Positions 17,432-26,557 of a stretch of DNA of 60,670 bases are shown one piece after another. Source of the DNA: Allorhizocola rhizosphaerae (GTDB taxonomy: Bacteria; Actinomycetota; Actinomycetes; Mycobacteriales; Micromonosporaceae); assembly GCF_003426775.1 (NCBI RefSeq), contig NZ_QJUG01000014.1:1-60670 (forward strand). The letters are read 5' to 3'. Made by a program: the position numbers and the translations under genes. Each line of letters starts with the position of its first letter. Position 1 is the first letter of the stretch. The notes under the pieces were generated by a model, which had not been told where the DNA came from, searched no databases, and saw only the letters and a program-made list of their open reading frames with translations.

Positions 17432-18416
17432 GCCGGATCCTGGGGTCCAACACGCCGTAGAGGAGGTCGGCGATGAGGTTGACGATGATCACGATGGCGC
17501 CGGCGAGCAGGAGCCAGGCCATGAGCGCGTAGACGTCCCGGGTGCGGATGGAGTCGATGAGATACTGGCCCATGCCGTGCCAGCCGAAGATGGTCTCCGT
17601 GATGACCGCGCCGCCGAGGATGCCCGCGAAGTCGAGCGCGCTGATCGTCGTGAGTGGAATGAGGGCCGTGCGTAAGCCGTGCCTGGTAAGGACTTTGCGC
17701 CAGCGCAGGCCCTTGGCGCGGGCCAGCCGGATGTAGTCGCTGCTGAGTACCTCCAGCATGGAAGCGCGCTGAAACCGGCTCCACGACGCGAACGTGATGA
17801 GGGAGAGGGAGATCGTGGGCAGGATCATGTGCCCGGCGACGTCGACCGCCTGGTTCCACGCCGTCGGGTCCTCCAAGAACACGGATCGTTCCCCGTACGT
17901 GAAGAAGATGCGGCTCTCCGGATCGCCGTCGGCCTGATTGGCGAAGATGCCCAATTCCTTGAGCAGGATGGCGAGCCAGAACGATGGCGTGGCAAGGAAC
18001 AGGAAGCCGAAGAAGGTCGCCGTGTAGTCCAGTTTGGAGTATTGCTTGACCGCGCTAGTCACCCCGACCAGGATGGCCAGGATCAGCGCGACCAGCATGG
18101 CCAGCAGCACGAGGCGCAGCGTCACCCACATCCGCGACCAGATCTCGGCGTTGATGTCCTCCCTCGCGTTGACCGACGGGCCGAAGTCGCCCTGCACGAT
18201 GTTGGTCAGCCACACCCAGTAGCGTTCATACCAGGGCAGGTCCAGGTAGAGCCGCTTGGCCTCCAGCGCGATGGTCTCCGGCGGGGTGGGCGGGTTGGTG
18301 ACGCGCAGCGCCTCCAGCGGGTCGCCCGAGTTCGCGATCATCGCGAAGACCAGGAACGACGACACGATCAGCACCGGGATCGAGACCAGCAGCCGGCGGA
18401 TCGCATAGGCGATCAT
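17424..18416 (-). CDS. dppB: Peptide ABC transporter permease (DppB/OppB)
   Basis: 330 residues, six predicted helices. The N-terminus MIAYAIRRLLVSIPVLIVSS is characteristic of DppB. The EAA loop is near SSDYIRLARAKGLRWRKVL and the end DLLYGVLDPRIRHE is standard. It forms the heterodimeric pore with DppC. It is separated from dppA by an intercistronic hairpin. Confidence 0.93.
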   Translation of the reverse strand: MIAYAIRRLLVSIPVLIVSSFLVFAMIANSGDPLEALRVTNPPTPPETIALEAKRLYLDLPWYERYWVWLTNIVQGDFGPSVNAREDINAEIWSRMWVTLRLVLLAMLVALILAILVGVTSAVKQYSKLDYTATFFGFLFLATPSFWLAILLKELGIFANQADGDPESRIFFTYGERSVFLEDPTAWNQAVDVAGHMILPTISLSLITFASWSRFQRASMLEVLSSDYIRLARAKGLRWRKVLTRHGLRTALIPLTTISALDFAGILGGAVITETIFGWHGMGQYLIDSIRTRDVYALMAWLLLAGAIVIIVNLIADLLYGVLDPRIRHE

Positions 18417-18436
18417 TGATGCCTCCTCTTCGAAGA

Positions 18437-18460
18437 GGGGGCCCTTGCGAAAGGGCCCCC
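18437..18460 (-). terminator. Intercistronic hairpin between dppA and dppB
   Basis: Perfect 10-bp stem GGGGGCCCTT / AAGGGCCCCC closing a 4-nt loop, in the 55-bp gap after the binding-protein gene. Such hairpins stabilise upstream mRNA or partly terminate, giving excess binding protein over membrane parts. Partial-terminator function is inferred. Confidence 0.75.
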
Positions 18461-18471
18461 GGCTACCTCCG

Positions 18472-20196
18472 TTATTGCGCCTGGTCCAGTAAGCCCCATG
18501 CGCCCACGTTGTAGACGGTCCCGTGGTTGGTCGGGTTGGGCCGCAGGTTGGTGTACTGCTTGCTCACCGACAGGAACGACTCGCGCTGGAACAGCGGAAG
18601 CACGTAGGCGTCCTGGGCCATCAGGTCGTTGGCCCTGTTGATCAGGTCGTGCGCCTTGGTGTCGTCGCCGACCGTGCGCGCCGCCTCGTCGAGCAGCCGG
18701 TCCGACTCGGTGTTGACCCACTTGCCGTAATTGCTGGAACTGGTGCTGTGCCACAGCTGGCGGGCGCCGCCGATGCGCAGCGGGGTCAGCACCCACGCGT
18801 AGATGATGACGTCGAAGTCGCCTGCGGTGAGCGTGCCGCCGAGATCGTCGGTCTGCACCACCTGGACCTCGATGCCCAGCGGCTTGACCATGTTCGCGAA
18901 CAGCTCGCAGCTGTCCTTGCGCAGTTGGTTGCCGGTGGTGTGGCGCATCCGCAGCGGCGGGACGGTCTCACCCTTCGGCGTGATGAGTTTTCCGTTCTCT
19001 ATCTTGTACCCGGCGTCCGTCAAGATCTTTTTGGCCTTCTCCACGTCGCCGGTGCCCTGGCCGGTCTTGGTTATGAGATCCTGGTAGGCCTTCATCCCGG
19101 GGACGAAATTGTGATTGCCGATCGGCGCGGTGTCCGGCGCGTACTGCCCGACCGTCTTCGCGATGATCTGCTTGCGGTCGATCGCGGTGAACAGGGCCTG
19201 CCGCAACGCCTTGTCGGCGAGGAACGGGTTCTTCAGGTTCAGGTCGAAATGCTCCCACGACAGGCTCTTGCCCAGATACCAGTGCGCCTCGGAAATCTGC
19301 TTCACCTGGGTCACGAGGTCGGGCGTGGGGATCGGGGCGATCGCGTTGACCTCGCGGTTGCGCATGGCCGGCACGAGTTCGGAATCCTTGGTGATGATGC
19401 GGAACACCACCTTGTCCAGCGGAGCGGGCTTCCCCCACCATTTTTCGTTGCGCACGAGCGTCACGGCGAAGTTCGGCTCGTACTTCTCGACCTTGTAGGG
19501 GCCCGCCGAATAGGTCGGCACGTTCTGCTCAAGCCAGGTGAAGCTGTCGGCGAGCGAGCCATGCTGCTTGGCGATGTGGCCCGGATAGATCGGGACGAAC
19601 ATGGCCTGCCAATCGGGGAACGGCTCGCTGAACACCACCGTGACGGTCTTGCCGCCGTCGGAACCCGTGACGGAGTTGGCCTGCTTGAAGCCGGAAGTGG
19701 TCGCGGCCTTGCAGGTCGGGCAGTCGCGCGAGTTCTGCACCTGCCAGGTGTAGATGAAGTCCTCGGCCGAGACGGGCGTGCCGTCGTTCCAGACCGCCTC
19801 CTTCTTAATCTTGTAGACCACGGTCATCGGATCCTTGCTCGTGATCTCGACCGAGTCCAACAGATCCTTGTTCACCTGCACCGACAGGTCGGGGTAGTAG
19901 TGGTGCGCGCGTGGCACGACGCCGAAGAGGGCGTGCTGATACTCGACCGTGTTGCCCGCGCTGGACAGCGTGTTCCACGCTTTGATGTCCTTGCCCAGGG
20001 CGTACGTGATGGTGCCGCCCTGTTTGGTCTTGCCCCCGTTGCAGTCGTTGGGCTTTCCGGCGCATTCGGCGAACCCGACCGAGCTCTCCGGCCCGTCGGT
20101 CTTGCCGCCCCCGCTCGCACAAGAGGTTATGACCATCGTTAGCGCGCTAGCCATTGCGAGACCGATCAGGCCCCGTCTACGTGGATGCATCTGCAT
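18472..20196 (-). CDS. dppA: Peptide-binding lipoprotein (SBP family 5, DppA/OppA)
   Basis: 574-residue extracellular lipoprotein. The signal peptide runs MQMHPRRRGLIGLAMASALT with lipobox ITSC (Cys about 22). The SBP_bac_5 fold is seen in YYPDLSVQVNKDLL, WNDGTPVSAEDFIYTW, and FTAIDRKQIIAKTVGQYAPD. It captures di/oligopeptides for DppBCDF. ATG at 20196 is preferred because GGAGGG lies four bases upstream, inside codons of an alternative earlier ATG. First gene of the operon. Confidence 0.93.
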   Translation of the reverse strand: MQMHPRRRGLIGLAMASALTMVITSCASGGGKTDGPESSVGFAECAGKPNDCNGGKTKQGGTITYALGKDIKAWNTLSSAGNTVEYQHALFGVVPRAHHYYPDLSVQVNKDLLDSVEITSKDPMTVVYKIKKEAVWNDGTPVSAEDFIYTWQVQNSRDCPTCKAATTSGFKQANSVTGSDGGKTVTVVFSEPFPDWQAMFVPIYPGHIAKQHGSLADSFTWLEQNVPTYSAGPYKVEKYEPNFAVTLVRNEKWWGKPAPLDKVVFRIITKDSELVPAMRNREVNAIAPIPTPDLVTQVKQISEAHWYLGKSLSWEHFDLNLKNPFLADKALRQALFTAIDRKQIIAKTVGQYAPDTAPIGNHNFVPGMKAYQDLITKTGQGTGDVEKAKKILTDAGYKIENGKLITPKGETVPPLRMRHTTGNQLRKDSCELFANMVKPLGIEVQVVQTDDLGGTLTAGDFDVIIYAWVLTPLRIGGARQLWHSTSSSNYGKWVNTESDRLLDEAARTVGDDTKAHDLINRANDLMAQDAYVLPLFQRESFLSVSKQYTNLRPNPTNHGTVYNVGAWGLLDQAQ

Positions 20197-20503
20197 GGTT
20201 CCCTCCATGGTGGGTGCACCTAGGGAACGCTTTGACCCCGCAATCGCAGAACCCTCACATCGAGATCTTTGCCATCTCGTTACCTTCCCCTCCTCCCACC
20301 CCCTTTCTCGTCGATCATGAACTCAAGCCCATGTTCGACGGCGTGTCGCGGCATCAACTTCATGGTCAACGCCTTCCCGGCGATGGAAGGCGGCCACACC
20401 GCTTCCGCCGCAATGCCTTGCGCTGCTGCCTCCCGTGGCGACGCCTCCCGGCAGCGCCTCGGCGACGGCGATGGAGAGGCGGTGGGGTTGAGTGGGGGTG
20501 GGG

Positions 20504-21325
20504 TCAGGATTTTATGGCGCCGGTGGTGGCGCCGCGGACGAAGAAGCGCTGGAGCACGATGAACACGATCGCGAGTGGGATGATCGTGAGCATCGAACCG
20601 GCGAGCATGACCGGGTAGTCGAAGGTTTGCCCGCCCGCGCCGCCGCGCCCCAGTGTGGACAGGCCGAACGGGAGCGTCCAGTGTGACGGGCTCGCCCGGA
20701 CCACGATCAGCGGGAGCAGGAATTCGTTCCACGTGCCCTGGAAGGACAGTATCGCGAGCGTGATCACGCCGGGCCGCGCGATCGGGAGCATGACCCGCCA
20801 GAACGTCTGGAACAGGTTGGCCCCGTCGATGCGGGCGGCTTCTTCGAGCTCACGTGGGAGCCCGTCGAAGAACTGCTTCATGATGAAGATCCCGACCGCG
20901 TCGACCGCGAGCGGGAGGATGAGCCCGGCGTACGAGTTGAGCAGGCCGAGCTCCTTGAGCACGAGGAAGCGCGGGATGGTCAGCACGATGGGCGGCACCG
21001 CGATCACCGCGAGCACGAACCCGAAGACGAGGCTACGGCCGCGCCAGTTGAGGCGGGCGAGAGAATAGCCCGCGAGCGAGTCCAGGAAAAGCCGAAGCAG
21101 CGTGGCCACCACGGTCACCAGGATCGAGTTGATCGTCCACAGTGGAAAGTCGCTGTGTACGAGCACGTTTTCCCACGCCCGCGAAGACGGGTCCAGCGGC
21201 CACGGCAGCACCGGGTGCGCCGCGACGTCGGCCCGGCTTTTGAACGTGGTCGTCAGCGCGAGCACGAAGGGGTACACGAAAATAAGGGAAAAGGTTGTCA
21301 GCAGAAGGTATCTGATGGCTTTCAT
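20504..21325 (-). CDS. Sugar ABC transporter permease (MalG-like)
   Basis: 273 residues, six helices. EAA loop LPRELEEAARIDGANLFQTF and the typical C-terminus VLQRFFVRGATTGAIKS mark the carbohydrate CUT1 family. It is the partner of the permease immediately upstream. No ATPase is encoded nearby, so a shared MsiK-type ATPase probably powers it. Substrate unknown. Confidence 0.92.
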   Translation of the reverse strand: MKAIRYLLLTTFSLIFVYPFVLALTTTFKSRADVAAHPVLPWPLDPSSRAWENVLVHSDFPLWTINSILVTVVATLLRLFLDSLAGYSLARLNWRGRSLVFGFVLAVIAVPPIVLTIPRFLVLKELGLLNSYAGLILPLAVDAVGIFIMKQFFDGLPRELEEAARIDGANLFQTFWRVMLPIARPGVITLAILSFQGTWNEFLLPLIVVRASPSHWTLPFGLSTLGRGGAGGQTFDYPVMLAGSMLTIIPLAIVFIVLQRFFVRGATTGAIKS

Positions 21326-21328
21326 GGC

Positions 21329-22321
21329 TCAGTCGCGCTCCCGCAATACGAGTCGCTGCAGGGCTGTGAATATCAGGATGACGACGAACAGGATGAACGC
21401 GATGGCAGCCGCCCTGCCCATGGCGGAGTTCTCGAATCCCTCGCGATAGATGAGATACGAAGGGGTGAGCGTGGTCTTCTGCGGGCCGCCCGAGGTCATC
21501 GCGTAGATCTGGTCGAACACCTGCCACGTGCCGATCAGGCCGAGCGTGATGACGAGCACGAGCGTCGGGCGCAGCATCGGGAGCGTCACGCGGAAGAAGC
21601 GTTGCCGCGCATTGGCCCCGTCGATGAGCGCCGCCTCATCGAGCTCCTCGGGGATGTTCTGCAGCCCGGCAAGGAACATGAGCATGAAGGTGCCCGTGGT
21701 CGTCCAGACCGCGAGGATCATCACGGCGGTGAGTGCGATGCTCGGGCCGGACAGCCAGTCCCACGCGCTCAGGCCCATGATGTTGCCACCGCTTGGGCCG
21801 CTTTCGATCCCGAGCCAGCCCGCGATGATGTGCAGCACGCCGTCGGCCTCGTTGAGCCATACGGTATCGACCGTGCCCGGCAGCAGCGCCGACAGCACCG
21901 CATTGATCACGCCATTCGGGCTGAAGAGGAAGATGAAGATGAACGCGACCGCGATCGAGCTTGTCACGGATGGAAAATAGAACGCGGTACGGAAGAAGGT
22001 CTTGCCGCGCAACAGTTTTGCGTTGACGATGACCGCGAGCAGGAGCGCGAGCGCGGTTTGGGCAGGGACCACGCCCAGCACGTAGTAAAGGTTGTTGCGC
22101 AGGCTTCGGGCGAAGTCCGTCTGCACGATGCCGCTGCGCACGAGCAGGTCGTGGTAGTTCTTCACGCCGACGGGGGTTGAGGTGCCCAGCGGCGCGAGCG
22201 CGCTCCAGTCGCGGAAGCTCACCCACAGCGCGAGGATGATCGGCGCGAGCAGGAACACGCCCAGCCCGAGGATCGCCGGGGCGGTGAAAAGCCATCCGGC
22301 GAGGTTCTGTCCCCTCCTCAT
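21329..22321 (-). CDS. Sugar ABC transporter permease (MalF-like)
   Basis: 330 residues with six helices and a cytoplasmic N-terminus. EAA motif IPEELDEAALIDGANARQRF and DQIYAMTSGGPQKTT are typical of CUT1 permeases. The extracytoplasmic loop (about 120-180, SALLPGTVDTVWLNEADGV) is longer than in many relatives. Only one base separates its start from the binding-protein stop, and three bases separate its stop from malG. Confidence 0.92.
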   Translation of the reverse strand: MRRGQNLAGWLFTAPAILGLGVFLLAPIILALWVSFRDWSALAPLGTSTPVGVKNYHDLLVRSGIVQTDFARSLRNNLYYVLGVVPAQTALALLLAVIVNAKLLRGKTFFRTAFYFPSVTSSIAVAFIFIFLFSPNGVINAVLSALLPGTVDTVWLNEADGVLHIIAGWLGIESGPSGGNIMGLSAWDWLSGPSIALTAVMILAVWTTTGTFMLMFLAGLQNIPEELDEAALIDGANARQRFFRVTLPMLRPTLVLVITLGLIGTWQVFDQIYAMTSGGPQKTTLTPSYLIYREGFENSAMGRAAAIAFILFVVILIFTALQRLVLRERD

Positions 22322-22322
22322 T

Positions 22323-23531
22323 CTATTTTCCGAGTACGTCTTTGCCGGCCGGCTGCGTCGTCGAGATCACTTGATCGACGGTTCGGTTGCCGGCCGCGAG
22401 GCCCTGGATCCCATCGTTGAGCGTGTCGATGACCGTGCGGAAGCCGGGCACGAAAACGCTCTTGCGGGCGTACGCGGCGCCGTCGACGAACGGCTTCAGT
22501 TCGGTCTTGCCCGACAGCCACTCGTCTGACAGCGACCGGCGCGACGGCATCACGGGGAAGTCCTTGGTGAAGGCCAGCTGCTGCTCGGGTTGGGTCATGA
22601 ACTTCACGAAGTCGATCGCGGCGTCGCGCTTGGATGAGGCTTTCGCCACGCCGTAGCACACCGAGAACGCCATGGTGCCCTTGCCTTTCGGGCCGGACGG
22701 GAGTTCGGCGACGGCATACTTGACGTTCGGGAAGTCGGTCTTCATGGCGCCCACGATCCAGTTGCCCTCGATCGTCATCGCGGCCTTGCCCTTGCCAAGC
22801 GCCTCGCCGCCCCAGCCGGTTCCGACCGCGGCGGGCGTCGCGGCATGGCCCTTGCGGTGCAGGTCGGCTACGTACTGCAGGGCCTGGCGCATCTCCGGCG
22901 TGTCCATGGTCATGGCCGTGAAGTCGTCGTTGGTCGGCCAGGCGCCCGCCTGGGCCAGGAACACGCCCCAGCGGTAAAACTCGGGGTTCATGGCCAGGCC
23001 GGGGCGCCCTGGTCTGGTCAGCTTCTCGGCAGCTGTGGCCAGCTCCTGCCACGTGGTCGGCGGCTGGACTCCGGCAGCGGCGAACTCGTCGGGGTTGTAC
23101 ACCAGTTGGAGGGTCGAGAAATCCTTGGGCGGACAGTAGTTCACGCCGTCGAACGTGAACGACTTGACAAGGCTCTCGTGGAAGTCGGCCGAGTTGTCCA
23201 TGCGGTCACCGATTGGTTCGAGCGCACCCGCACGGGCAAGGTCGGGAAGCTTGTTGTCGTTGACGTAGAACACGTCCGGCGGCTGGCCACCGGCCAGCGC
23301 GGTTTGCAGCGCGGTGTCATATTCGGGGAGCAGGCTAAGGTTGACCGTGTGGCGGCCAAGCTTGTTGTAGGCGGCGATGGCCGCGTTGAGCGCGGCGTCC
23401 TCGGCGGGGGACGACGAGAACGCATACATTTGAAGCGTTTGCGGACCTTGGTTTTGGTCGCCGCCACCGCATGCGGGCGCTCCGATCAGGAGGATCGCCG
23501 AGGCGGCAAAAAGCCATTTGTGGGTACCCAT
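22323..23531 (-). CDS. Sugar-binding lipoprotein (SBP family 1)
   Basis: 402-residue extracellular binding protein. The signal peptide MGTHKWLFAASAILLIGAPA precedes the lipid-modified Cys21 (GAPAC; position -3 is not the classical Leu). SBP_bac_1 features include AGGQPPDVFYVNDNKLPDL, NPDEFAAAGVQPPTTWQELA and GKGKAAMTIEGNWIVG. It determines specificity of the following MalF/MalG pair; the sugar cannot be inferred. First gene of the three-gene unit. Confidence 0.92.
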   Translation of the reverse strand: MGTHKWLFAASAILLIGAPACGGGDQNQGPQTLQMYAFSSSPAEDAALNAAIAAYNKLGRHTVNLSLLPEYDTALQTALAGGQPPDVFYVNDNKLPDLARAGALEPIGDRMDNSADFHESLVKSFTFDGVNYCPPKDFSTLQLVYNPDEFAAAGVQPPTTWQELATAAEKLTRPGRPGLAMNPEFYRWGVFLAQAGAWPTNDDFTAMTMDTPEMRQALQYVADLHRKGHAATPAAVGTGWGGEALGKGKAAMTIEGNWIVGAMKTDFPNVKYAVAELPSGPKGKGTMAFSVCYGVAKASSKRDAAIDFVKFMTQPEQQLAFTKDFPVMPSRRSLSDEWLSGKTELKPFVDGAAYARKSVFVPGFRTVIDTLNDGIQGLAAGNRTVDQVISTTQPAGKDVLGK

Positions 23532-23658
23532 GGCGGCCCCATACCCACTTCAATGCATCACTTAACGGGCGCACGGTCCCTTATGGGTGCATGGTTGAGT
23601 CGCTCACGGGCGCACACTTGGTGAGCACGACCGCGTAATCGATGCCGATGTCGCGCAT

Positions 23659-23673
23659 CGCGCCTTCGGCGCG
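23659..23673 (-). terminator. Small hairpin after the 78-aa membrane protein gene
   Basis: CGCGCC / GGCGCG with TTC loop, about 20 bp beyond the stop of the small membrane-protein gene. Short but perfectly paired. Confidence 0.45.
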
Positions 23674-23692
23674 CGGTGGCCGGCGTCCGGGC

Positions 23693-23929
23693 TCATCTGC
23701 TGCTGAAAACCACCATCAGCTGCGCCAGAATGCCCAGGCTCATCGTCGCGAGCAGGAAAATCGCGGCGATCCGGCCCATCAGGCGGGCGCGCGGCGTGCC
23801 GCCCCGCCCCAATCGGCCAAGCATCGCGATCTCGGACTCGATCAGGTAAGGGCTCGGGCTGTCAGCCGTCATATACGCCAGGCCATCGCTGCGCCGGATG
23901 GCGTCATCCGGCTCGGGCAAGCTCGCCAT
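23693..23929 (-). CDS. Small membrane protein, unknown family
   Basis: 78 residues: a hydrophilic N-terminal half (MASLPEPDDAIRRSDGLAYM, ESEIAMLGRLGRGG) and one C-terminal membrane helix (about 51-74, RIAAIFLLATMSLGILAQLM). The frame has normal codon usage and a plausible protein composition, while upstream sequence in the same frame looks non-coding. I do not recognise it. It could be a tail-anchored protein. ATG at 23929 is the only good start. Confidence 0.6.
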   Translation of the reverse strand: MASLPEPDDAIRRSDGLAYMTADSPSPYLIESEIAMLGRLGRGGTPRARLMGRIAAIFLLATMSLGILAQLMVVFSSR

Positions 23930-24260
23930 CCATCCATGATGCCATGATTCCCCGCACCCGGTCGTGCCTGATCGCGCCTGGCGTCCCCAAAACCCCGCCC
24001 GCCGAGTCGGGCGGCCGCCTGCGTGGAGCGTTTTCGCTTCGCCACCGCGCACACCTGCACCGCGCCTGACCCACGTCGCCGGGCAAACTGTGCAGGTCTG
24101 ACCACGCCAGCGGGCTGCGCAGCCGCTTAGTGCGGCCACGCCTGACTGCGCGGCCGGGTCTGATCGCGCAGGCAAGTCGGACCGCGTAACCCGCGGCGTG
24201 TGGCCATCCGAATCGCGTTGCTGACAGCGTGCAGGCGTGCTTGACACGGCCACCACGTCG
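23930..24260. other. Gene-free GC-rich interval
   Basis: 331 bp between two minus-strand genes. No convincing coding frame. It contains several degenerate copies of a YCTGAYYRCGC-like word (near 23967, 24065, 24098, 24141, 24159), with irregular spacing, and small GC hairpins. No function assigned. Confidence 0.5.
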
Positions 24261-25583
24261 TCAGGCGAGGGATTTGAGTGCGGTTTGGATGCCCCGGTGG
24301 AACGTGGGATAGGCATACATCATGTGGATCAGCCGCTCGATGGGCACCTCGCCGTGGATCGCCACGGTAAGCGCGGAAAGCACCTCGCCACCGGCCGGGC
24401 CGGCGGCGGTGGCGCCGACCAGCACGCCGCGGTCGGCGTCGGCGACGACCTTGATGAGCTCCTCGCCGCGGTGTATCCAGACGCGGGTGGAGTCATTGGA
24501 CTGTCCCGTTTGGACATTGGGCAGTGCCTTGCGCGCCTGTGCTTCGGTCATGCCCACCGAGGCGATCTCCGGATCGGTGAACGTCACCCGGGGCAGCGCG
24601 CGATAGTCCGCCGCAGGCCCGTCCTGGCCGAGGATGTCACGGATGACGATGCCCGCCTGATACATGGCCACATGCGTAAACGCGCCACGCCCGGTCACAT
24701 CGCCGACCGCCCAAAGCTTTTCGCCCGCGCGCATGCGCTCGTCGACGGACAGCGAATCGAGCCCGATCGCGGACAGGTCGGGCCTGCGGCCGGTCGCGAC
24801 GAGCAGCCTATCCGCCTCCACGCCCACGTCGTCGAGCATCACGTGGAACCTGCCGTCCACATAGGACACCTGCTTGGCCGGTGCGCCCGTGAACACCTGC
24901 ACGCCATCGACCGCAAGCGCCTCCGTGACAAGCTTGGACGCCTCCGGCTCCTCCAGCGCCAGCAGCCGATCCAGCGCCTCGATGACCGTGACCTGCACGC
25001 CGAATCGCGCGAATGCCTGCGCGAGCTCCAGCCCGATGGCGCCCCCGCCCAATACCACCAAAGAATCAGGAAGGGCTGCGGCCTCGATCGCCTCCTTGTT
25101 TGTCCACAATGGAGTATCGCGTAAGCCCTCGATCGGCGGAATGACCGCCTTGGTGCCGGTGCCGACGACCACGCCCCGCGCCGCTTCGAACTCCTCGTCG
25201 CCGACCGCGACCCGCCCCGGCGCGACGATCCTGCCCCACCCGCGCACGAACCGGACGCCCTTGCGCACCAGGCGCTCCACCGCAACGCGATCGTTCCAGT
25301 CGTCGGTCGCCTCGTCGCGCAATCGCGCGTGCACCGGACCCCAGTCGGGCGTCGCCTGCGCGGCCCCGGCCATGCCCGGGATGCGCCGCGCCTCGGCCAG
25401 CAGATTGGCCGCGCGGATCATCATCTTGCTCGGAATGCACCCGTAGTAGGGACACTCGCCGCCGACCAGACGCCCCTCGATGCCCACGACCGACAGCCCC
25501 GCCTCGGCCAGCCGGCCCGCCACCTCTTCGCCACCGACGCCGAGGCCCAGCACCACCACGTCACACTTGCTCGCCGCGCTCAT
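24261..25583 (-). CDS. FAD-dependent pyridine nucleotide-disulfide oxidoreductase-like protein
   Basis: 440 residues with dihydrolipoamide-dehydrogenase architecture: FAD GLGVGG (13-18), redox pair ECPYYGCIPSK (C44, C49), NAD(P) GGGAIGLELAQAF, second FAD motif LWAVGDV, and a dimerisation domain. The C-terminal catalytic His-x4-Glu of true lipoamide/glutathione/mycothione reductases is replaced by YAYPTFHRG, so the usual acid-base dyad is missing. Likely another thiol, quinone or metal acceptor. ATG overlaps the stop of the betaine-transporter ATPase by ATGA, so the two are translationally coupled. Confidence 0.88.
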   Translation of the reverse strand: MSAASKCDVVVLGLGVGGEEVAGRLAEAGLSVVGIEGRLVGGECPYYGCIPSKMMIRAANLLAEARRIPGMAGAAQATPDWGPVHARLRDEATDDWNDRVAVERLVRKGVRFVRGWGRIVAPGRVAVGDEEFEAARGVVVGTGTKAVIPPIEGLRDTPLWTNKEAIEAAALPDSLVVLGGGAIGLELAQAFARFGVQVTVIEALDRLLALEEPEASKLVTEALAVDGVQVFTGAPAKQVSYVDGRFHVMLDDVGVEADRLLVATGRRPDLSAIGLDSLSVDERMRAGEKLWAVGDVTGRGAFTHVAMYQAGIVIRDILGQDGPAADYRALPRVTFTDPEIASVGMTEAQARKALPNVQTGQSNDSTRVWIHRGEELIKVVADADRGVLVGATAAGPAGGEVLSALTVAIHGEVPIERLIHMMYAYPTFHRGIQTALKSLA

Positions 25584-26554
25584 CTCGCATCCGCCCCCGA
25601 TCTCAGCGTCCGGTAAATGTCGTCCATCGTCAGCACGCCGATCACCTCGTCGCCGCGCCGCACGCCGACCCAGCCCGTCCCGCCCTCAAGCAGGGCGGCC
25701 AGTGCGCCGTGCAGGTTTGCGTCGACGCCGACCGTCGGATAATCGGGCGCCTCGGGAAGCCGTTGCAGACCATCTTGAGGGATGGGTGTGACAGCCAACC
25801 GCTTGATCCCGCGATCGGAGCCGACGAAATCGGCGACGAAATCATTGGCCGGCTTGGCGAGCAGCTCGGCGGGTGTGCCAAATTGCTCCAGCCTGCCGCC
25901 CTCCGAGAGCACGGCGATGCGATCGCCCAGGCGGACGGCCTCGTCGACGTCATGCGTGACGAAAACTATGGTCTTGCCCACAGTGCTCTGCAGGCGCAGG
26001 AACTCGTCCTGCAACCGGCCGCGCACGATCGGGTCGACCGCGGAGAACGGCTCGTCCATGAGCACCACGGCCGGGTCGGCCGCGAGGGCGCGCGCCACGC
26101 CAACGCGCTGCCGCTGCCCGCCCGACAGCTCGTGCGGATAGCGATTCGCGAAGCGGGCCGGGTCGAGGCCCACCAGGTCGAGCAGTTCGTCAACCCGCGA
26201 GGTCGTCCTCGACCTGGGCCAGCCGAGCAGCCTCGGAACGGTGGCGACGTTGGTTCGTACCGTCTGATGAGGAAAAAGTCCCACATTTTGAATGACATAG
26301 CCGATTCGCCGGCGCAACCGCACCGGATCCGATTTCGTGATTTCCTCAGCTCCGAGGTACATGCGCCCTGACGTCGGCTCTATCAGCCGATTGATCATTC
26401 GCAGTACCGTGGACTTGCCGCACCCGGACGGGCCGATGAGCACCACGAGCTCGCCCGCTGGGATCTCAAGGCTCAGGTTTTCGACGGCCACGGTCGCGCC
26501 GAATTGTTTGCGGACCTGATCCAGCCGGATCGCCGCCGCACCGGTAGCGTTCAC
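25580..26554 (-). CDS. Betaine/choline ABC transporter ATPase with CBS segment (OpuCA/ProV-like)
   Basis: 324 residues: Walker A IGPSGCGKSTVL, Q-loop YVIQNVGLFPHQT, signature LSGGQRQRVGVARA, Walker B VVLMDEPFSAVD. A C-terminal CBS-like part follows (VGVDANLHGALAALLEGGTG, GVLTMDDIYRTLR). OpuCA CBS domains sense ionic strength; here only about one CBS motif is evident. GTG at 26554 has GGGAGGA upstream, but that site lies within the first codons of the divergent permease gene. The cognate permeases and binding protein are on the opposite strand. Confidence 0.9.
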   Translation of the reverse strand: MNATGAAAIRLDQVRKQFGATVAVENLSLEIPAGELVVLIGPSGCGKSTVLRMINRLIEPTSGRMYLGAEEITKSDPVRLRRRIGYVIQNVGLFPHQTVRTNVATVPRLLGWPRSRTTSRVDELLDLVGLDPARFANRYPHELSGGQRQRVGVARALAADPAVVLMDEPFSAVDPIVRGRLQDEFLRLQSTVGKTIVFVTHDVDEAVRLGDRIAVLSEGGRLEQFGTPAELLAKPANDFVADFVGSDRGIKRLAVTPIPQDGLQRLPEAPDYPTVGVDANLHGALAALLEGGTGWVGVRRGDEVIGVLTMDDIYRTLRSGADAR

Positions 26555-26557
26555 GTC

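Noticed and set aside
20209-20503. Possible gene in the interval between dppA and the sugar permease
   Set aside because: Short frames on both strands lack start signals and recognisable sequence; treated as non-coding.
23930-24260. Regular repeat array in the gene-free interval
   Set aside because: The YCTGAYY words are degenerate and unevenly spaced; could be chance in GC-rich DNA.
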